Assembly (NCBI GenBank): GCA_949358305.1
Contig: OX442315.1
Coordinates: forward strand, 31,522,427 to 31,586,426
Direction of reading: 5' to 3'
Source: Strigamia acuminata
Taxonomy: Eukaryota > Arthropoda > Chilopoda > Geophilomorpha > Linotaeniidae
DNA length: 64,000 nt
Part shown: one piece after another, positions 57,560 to 64,000 of the stretch
Layout: every line of letters begins with the position of its first letter
Numbering within the stretch: position 1 is the first letter of the stretch
Translations under genes and position numbers: made by a program
The notes under the pieces: generated by a model
Databases searched by the model: none
Seen by the model: only the letters and a program-made list of their open reading frames with translations
Told to the model about the DNA's origin: nothing

Positions 57560-57935
57560 AATAATCCGAGAAGAAATATCGAGAAATATCGAGAAAAATA
57601 TTGTTAAAATCGAGAAATATCGAGTAAAGTATTGTTAAAATCGAGAAATATCGAGGAAAATATTGTAAAAATCGAGAAATATCAAGAAAAATGAATAAAA
57701 ATCGAGAAATATCGAGAAAAATATTGTAAAAATCGAGAAATATCGAGAAAAATATTGTTAAAATCGAGAAATATCGAGTAAAATATTGTTAAAATCGAGA
57801 AATATCGAGTAAAATATTGTATAAATCGAGAAATATCGAGGAAAATATTGTAAAAATCGAGAAAAATCGTGAAAAATGTATAAAAATCGAGAAATATCGA
57901 GAAGAATATCGTAAAAACCTAGAAAAATCGGCTAA
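57560..57935. repeat. 31-bp minisatellite, AAATATTGTT/AATATCGAG type
   Basis: About twelve units of AAATCGAGAAATATCGAG plus TAAAATATTGTT; unit spacing of 31 is read at 57611, 57642 and 57673. Confidence 0.92.
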
Positions 57936-60745
57936 AATGCAGAAAAAGCGGCCAGAATGCAGACATATGTCTAAAACATTCGTAAAAGCATATATATGTA
58001 TATGGGTAAAAAGAATAAGGTTTGCGTTAATCGGATCATATTTTGTTTTGCATTAAAAAAATTGCAATTATAAAAGGGTGGAAAATGCAAAACTAAATCT
58101 TTAATTCTCTTTGAAATGTTTAATTTGATAACAATTTTGGAAACACATGTTTAAACAATTTGGTGGCTTCACCTGATAATTACCTGGACCTCTTTTGCTG
58201 CCACGACCGCCTCTTGGCATGTCTCTAATGAGACTTTGCCCATGAGTTGACCACGCGCTTCGACCACGGCTTCCAACCGTCCATTTGAGTTTGCTTGTGG
58301 TGAATTATTCATTTGGGTAAAAGGGGTAAATGTTTGAGGTCGTTTGTGGAAAAATATCCATTTTTGATGACTTTTATCCGCGAGAAAAGCTGAAATGCGA
58401 AAGATTTTCAACGACTTAGAATTTGCCTTTCGAGACGCATTTTGCGCGAGGGAGTGGCCGCGGACACCCCGAAGTGGGAGTTGATAATCGTCTTTTGGAC
58501 ATGAGGTTAGCCTGTTGGAAAGTCGCCTGCTTTTACGATCGCATAAAGAGGCCAATATTTGCAAGCTGTAATTCTTAATGGGGTCAGTTACACACACTCA
58601 ATTCCAATTAGAATTCGGCCCAAACTTTTCCATTTCAACTTTTGATTTTCTCTTTTGATTGAAGGTGTCAGTGGACAAAATGGTTAATTTTTGTGGAGAA
58701 AAAAATTGATTTTTGTTGTTTATTTGCAAAGCAACAGTTGGGTTCCATTTATTTCATTTTATTTTATCTGTTGGGAGTTTTGGTGCGCAGTGATAAAAGG
58801 AAATGCAGTTGAGCAAGCAGCCATTACTCGTTTTCTTTCCTTTGAGTTGTTTTGGTCAATGCAATAACCTCTGACCCTTGACTAAAGATTGGGCGAGTTG
58901 GAGAAATTGGATATTGTGCGCAATGTATTTTCAATTAAAACCGTCTGGTTTTAGTGTTTACTCTGCTTACAGTCTTGTTTTTGATTGGATTAAGGTCCCA
59001 ATGGGCCCTTAACGTTTCGGCCCATATGTGTGCCTATTACTGGCCAGTGGCCCTTTCGAGTTTATTTTCAATCGAACGTGTAAAACAGTAAAAGTAAGTA
59101 TCAACAAACCGTGGCTTGTGATCTGTCTGGTGGAACGATTAAGGGCGATTATTGATTTAGAATATTGATTGTTTTCCACATTTTTATATGGAAAGTCCAG
59201 TTTTTTATACTCAATATTTTTAGAAATTTATTTATTGGTAAAAAAATATATAGCGATGATAGAAAAATTGTTAAATGTCGGTTTTATATGTGAAACAAAT
59301 ATTTTTGGATTAATCGATTAAAATATCGATTTTTAAAATCTTTTTTTTGGAATAGTGAAATATTAATTGATTTTTTTTTACAATACGACTTAAAAGAAAA
59401 TCGATTTTTATTTATTTTTTTTGTTTATTGTTAAAAATCGATTTTTTAGAGCATTTTTATATGCGAAACACACATTTCTGGACTCATCGATTAAAATATC
59501 GATTTTTAAAATTTTGTTTTGGAATATTCCAATATTGACTGATTTTTTAACTCGGATTTTTATTTTTTTTTAAATACTCTATTTAATATTTAATTCACAA
59601 ACTCAACATATTCATAAAAAAAAGCTAGTTTGCAAGCAAATGCCACTCATAAGGAAGCCCACGGGGACCATAAGCAATTACAGCCAGTTGGCTTTCTAAT
59701 CCCCAACTTTATCCCCCTCTTTATTCTATGTACTGAATTTTATCCACTCGACCACTCCTAATGTAAAACCTATGGAAATTACTCGCAAATTTTTACATGT
59801 TTAAAATTAACACAATAATAATTAAAAGCAAAATAAAAAAAAAATAAAAATAAAAATGGCAGGTTAAACAAGTTCTAATATGAGGGTCGATTAAAAATCC
59901 AAGATGGCGTCCATTGAAAGCGCCTTTTGTTTTGTCTTAAACCATTTTTTGTGGGTGTTTCCTGTATCTTAAATTTTGCACGTGGTTTGTTCGTTGAGTG
60001 CCCCTTGGTCCACTGGTTCCCTTTTCCCACACGCAGTGGAGCATGCGCAGTGGCCTTTGGGCTCTGGCGTGTTGTTTATCAGCTGGCCGTTTGCTGCATG
60101 GTACAATGAGAAACTCCAGACCAGTTTTTGTCGTTGCAGAGCCGCGTCCCTTGTTTCTATTCAATTTAACCCTTTGAATACCCACCCCTTCTGCATCTGC
60201 CTTCGTGTATTATTTCATCGTTGTAATTTATTCGGAGGCTTCCTTTATTTTTGCGATGCTAATTTTTTTTTTGTCAATTTTAAAAAGTTATGTGTTTTTA
60301 TATGCCAAACACGTCGCCAGTTTGTGGTCAGTTTTTTTGCTCGAAACGGTTTTTGATTGTATGTAACTGAGATTTTTTTGTTTTTGTTTTTGTTTAATTT
60401 TTTGGGCGAGGGTTTTTATTGCGTTTTTAGATGCGAACAAAAGGGATGAAATGTGCCGAGTTGTGGAACAATGGTTTTAGGAAAAGAAGCGAAATGTGAT
60501 TGTTTGGGTTTTTGTTTTGTTTTTGTTTTTGATCGGATAATAAAAGTGAAAAAAGTTCTATTTGGATTTTTTGATGTTGAAGATTTTTACCATTATTGCA
60601 AATTGGGATTATTAATAATCCCATTGGGGGATCCGAAATACGCGCGGCATTCTTACACACGACATACTGTTTGTATGCATAATTGCGACGTATTATAGAG
60701 GCCTCCCATTGTTACACATTGTAAAATTTGCTTAACAATATTTTT
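57936..60745. other. Putative intron sequence
   Basis: No gene recognised. It includes a GC-richer stretch at 58170-58620 and a two-unit, 175-base-spaced repeat around ATCGATTAAAATATCGATTT (59313 and 59488). Confidence 0.3.
59300..59560. repeat. Two-unit repeat, 175-base spacing
   Basis: ATCGATTAAAATATCGATTT with similar flanks (GAAACA-A-ATTT-TGGA before it, TGGAATA-T--AATATT after it) occurs twice. ATCGAT palindromes are dense here. Confidence 0.7.
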
Positions 60746-60749
60746 TTTA

Positions 60750-60960
60750 GTATTTACAATCAATACACTTTTTTTTTAAAAAGATATTCAACAATAAATA
60801 CACTTTTTAAAAGCATATTCAACAATAAATACACTTTTTAATACATATTCAACAATAAATACACTTTTTTAATACATATTCAACAATAAATACACTTTTT
60901 TAAAACATATTCAACAATAAATACACTTTTTTAAAACATATTCAACAATAGATGAATTTT
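60750..60960. repeat. 31-bp minisatellite, CAACAATAAA type
   Basis: Six to seven units of CATATTCAACAATAAATACA plus CTTTTTTAAAA; the unit spacing is 31 at 60850/60881. Confidence 0.92.
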
Positions 60961-62570
60961 ATTTTAAAATACTGTTTAGTTATAAAATTATGTTTTATTA
61001 CCAATATCCTAAAATAACAAGCAGTTTTTTAACATTGTTCAACGCATTTTTCGTGTTATTCCAGCAATATTGTTGTTGTTTTTAATGTATTGGGAATTAA
61101 AAGTTTAAATTTTAATTGGGTCCGACTGAATTCATCGAAAGAAAACAATTTCCAGAATTGTTTTTGTTTATTTTAATTCATTAATTTTTTCGTTGTTTAT
61201 ACTTAGAAGGAGATAATGTTTAAAAAGAGAGCGAGAGATTTTGAAAAAAAATTAAAACGAGCGGGTGTTGCAATTGAAAGTGATTAATTTTTAAGTAAAT
61301 TGGCTTTTAGTAAGATAAAAAAAAAGATGGGTGGTAATTATGAGAAAGGTTTTAACTTAAAATTATAAATTTGAATTCCCATCTCTGCTTTTTCATTTTT
61401 CTTCATCTTTCTTTTCCCATCCTATCATCCTCGTGATTAATGGTTAAGAACTAAGTGGAAGAAGAGTGAGAGGTAAAAAATACAAAGAAAAAAAAAATTT
61501 GATAAAAATAAGGGATCGGACGCGTCGCTGTTGCCATGACAACGTTGTCTAGCGAGGGCAATAGCGGATTTAGCCCGAGCGCTTTTTCTTCTTCGAGCTA
61601 CAAGACATAAAAAACAATTTTGATCTCATAGCCACGAGTTGTTTGCTCGGCTGCTCAGTTAATCTGCAATCGACGCCATTACCACGTGACTTTTTTTTCC
61701 CAAGATGGGGGGAGGGAGGGGGGGGGGTACGGGAGATTGCAAAACGAAGTTTTAACGTTTAAATTACAAAAGAAAAGAGAAAGAATAATTAAATAATTAA
61801 ACAATATCTCGCTGGCCACTGGTCACAATTTTTTTTTTCGAATTTTGCCACCAGGTGGATCGATTTCCCTCTCCCTGAGTCCAGGTAATTTTTTTTTTAA
61901 CTTAAGCCTAAGTGGCTTGGCTTAGATAAGAAAAAAAATTACTCCCTCCAATGAACATTTTTTTTAACCCTTTACACCTGACCCCCTGGTTTTTTTTTTG
62001 GTTTGTAAACCCACCCTTAGGAACAAGAGAAAAAAACGTGTGTTGGAAGGAGTGATGATTGCCCGCATCAGGTAGGAAAGGGGTTGTTGCACACGTGGGG
62101 ATAAAAGGGGTTAGGGGTAGTTTTTTTACACCTTTCCCCTTTCGGCACATGTTTTTAGTATTTCTTACAGTCGATTGAGCGTTAAAGGGGTTTGTGGGGG
62201 TTAGGATAAGTGAGAAACACGTGTGGGGCAGGAAGGGGTAATGTCCCCTATTTTTTTTTTTTTTTTATTTTTTTTTTCATGTGGTTTTCAATTACTGAGA
62301 CCAATCAATTTGGATTTAGTTGGGTATTGATTATTGATTGGTTTGGATGTATGTTTTGGAGGTATGTTATAATGGATGATGATGTCATTGTGGGAGAGGA
62401 GGTTTATTTGGGTTGGGTAGGTGGATTGGAATGATTTGATGTTAATAGTGGGTTGTTGTATAAAAGGGGGCTGGGCTAAACAGTGTGGTAATTATGGAAT
62501 GAATTGGGATAAGTAATAATAATGGAATGTTGACAATTGGTAAGAATAAAAAATGACAACAGTCAGGATG
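60961..62570. other. Putative intron sequence
   Basis: Contains a G-run near 61706-61727, GC-richer DNA at 61515-61700, and a G/C-rich cluster with AAAGGGGTT motifs at 61961-62200. No exon recognised. Confidence 0.3.
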
Positions 62571-62579
62571 TTCTTTACA

Positions 62580-63025
62580 AGTACAATTAATGTATTTAAA
62601 TGGCAATTGGTGTATTTAAACAGCAATTGGTGTATTTAAACAGCAATTGATGTATTTTGTTACAACAATTGGAATGTTTTGCGACAACAATGTAAATATT
62701 ATGCGACAACATTGTTTTGCTGTGTTTTGTTACAATAATTGATGTGTTTAAACAACGGTTTGAACGGAATTGAAGTGTTAAAATAGTAATTGAAGGTGTT
62801 TTATAAACAATTTGAAATGAATAAAATGTTTTAACATCGAATTAAAATATTTTATAGCAACAAATTAAAATATTTAATAGCAACAAATTAAAATATTTAA
62901 TAGCAGCAAATTAAAATATTTATTAACAACAAATTAATACATTTAGTAAACGAAGTTTAATTAATTTTGTAACAACAAATTAATGAATTTTGTAACACTG
63001 AATAAGGATATTTAAGGAGAACAAA
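62580..63025. repeat. About 20-25-bp minisatellite, CAGCAATTGG/CAACAAATTA type
   Basis: The left part has 20-bp units of GCAATTGGTGTATTTAAACA; the right part has diverged units of AACAAATTAAAATATTTAAT. Two linked arrays from a shared core. Confidence 0.85.
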
Positions 63026-64000
63026 TTAAAATGTTTTTCCTACACATAACAATGCATGTAAATATGGTTATAGAACAATCAAAATTTGGCAGAAAATAAT
63101 GAAATTTGTGCAAGAATTTTTTCGTTTTAGAAAGTATTATCGAATTTTAATTTTGGAGGATTCTATACGATTCACCGTTTTGAAAAAGAACGAAGGAAAA
63201 AAAAAAAGAGATTTAAAGAGAGATTTTTCTTTTTCCGTTTTTTATTACTTTGTATTTTATCTTCTTTATTTTTAATACTTAAATAAAATTCGATACAACC
63301 CTCTTAAACTTATAGAAGTGCACACAGAAGTAAAAAAAAACATTGGCGAACATTTTATATGGTTTTAAGCCCCAGAAACACAACTTTGATTCCTTACATC
63401 ACAGCGAATAAAAGTTATTGACCAAAGTTGATTTTGCTGTACGAGATTTTTACAGCTGTTGATGTGATGCACACAGATGAAGGTGGTACAGACATTTACA
63501 TTTGATGTGAGGATCGATAAAAAAATGAAAACAGACGAAATAAAATATAATTCGAGTGAGTTTGAAATTTGAATGCCTGTCAATAAAAGAAAGCTTGTTA
63601 TACTAGATATCGCAAACAAAGAAATCTAAAGTAATGGCTGCATGCAGACTTGACAATGGGACATTGCAAGATTAATTCTTGTGTTATTCGTATGTAAGGG
63701 GGAAAAAATTTGCCGGTTTGTGAGTTTGAGCGAAGCTTTTGATACGATCAATAAAAGAATTTTTTTTTTTCTTTTTCTCAAGCAAATCTCAAGAAATTCG
63801 GTAAATTGTATAGAATAAGACTGGCAATGTGCAGGAACTTGGAGATTATTGGTTGTTGAATGTTGGTAAGATGCTGATATGAGATTTGAAGAGCTGCTAA
63901 TGGGTTGTGCGTGCACATGTACAGTAGTTTTGGTTCCGAATGATCGATGATAAGAGTTATATGCGACGTAAGAGGCTGAAAAGTTGAAGAAATCAGGTTA
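63026..64000. other. Sequence to window end, no gene recognised
   Basis: AT-rich, with short open frames on the minus strand that lack splice signals or family motifs. Confidence 0.3.

Noticed and set aside
58169-58597. 142-codon minus-strand frame
   Set aside because: It begins at GTG, not ATG, and no splice sites or recognisable domains support it.
61700-61730. G-run as a quadruplex-forming regulatory element
   Set aside because: A single G-rich tract; nothing beyond composition supports a function.

Overview
The window is AT-rich eukaryotic nuclear DNA, most likely from an arthropod. Supporting evidence: GT-AG introns of 55-70 bases in two multi-exon genes, a chemosensory ionotropic receptor (IR) gene of the protostome type, a U6 snRNA of insect type, and Copia-like and gag-bearing LTR retrotransposons primed by animal initiator-Met and Gln tRNAs. 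Species was not determined; a hexapod (insect or springtail) fits best.

Layout. Positions 1-4.4 kb hold a divergent pair: a possible minus-strand first exon (575-732) and, across a promoter with a perfect NRF1-type palindrome, a complete 11-exon SCYL3/PACE-1 pseudokinase gene (1259-4265). Positions 4.4-9.1 kb are a patchwork of duplicated pieces: copies of the SCYL3/IR 3' flank, a truncated copy of the IR gene, two copies of the last exons of an unknown gene, an ORF fragment, a U6 snRNA gene with its own promoter, and a Copia gag-protease remnant. From 9120 to 15717 lies an intact-looking LTR retrotransposon with two 1536-bp LTRs that encodes gag only. The source IR gene, nine exons on the minus strand, occupies 16626-19077.

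From about 19 kb to the end almost nothing is coding. I read most of it as 5' non-coding exons and giant introns of one plus-strand gene: candidate 5' exons end with GTAAGT donors at 22071 and 27965, and a first coding exon with a signal peptide lies at 36769-36930. Its later exons were not found and are probably beyond the window. The introns carry a very young full-length Copia element (29653-34873, identical 225-bp LTRs, 5-bp target duplication), another LTR with a primer-binding-site-like flank (29111-29447), a terminal-inverted-repeat element (about 38304-38781) nested in another repeat, about ten minisatellite arrays that mostly share AACAAT, and more than twenty copies of a Krueppel-like AAAGGG(G)TT motif in both orientations.

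The main points for follow-up are the gag-only LTR element, the segmental shuffling around the IR/SCYL3 junction, and the motif content of the giant introns.
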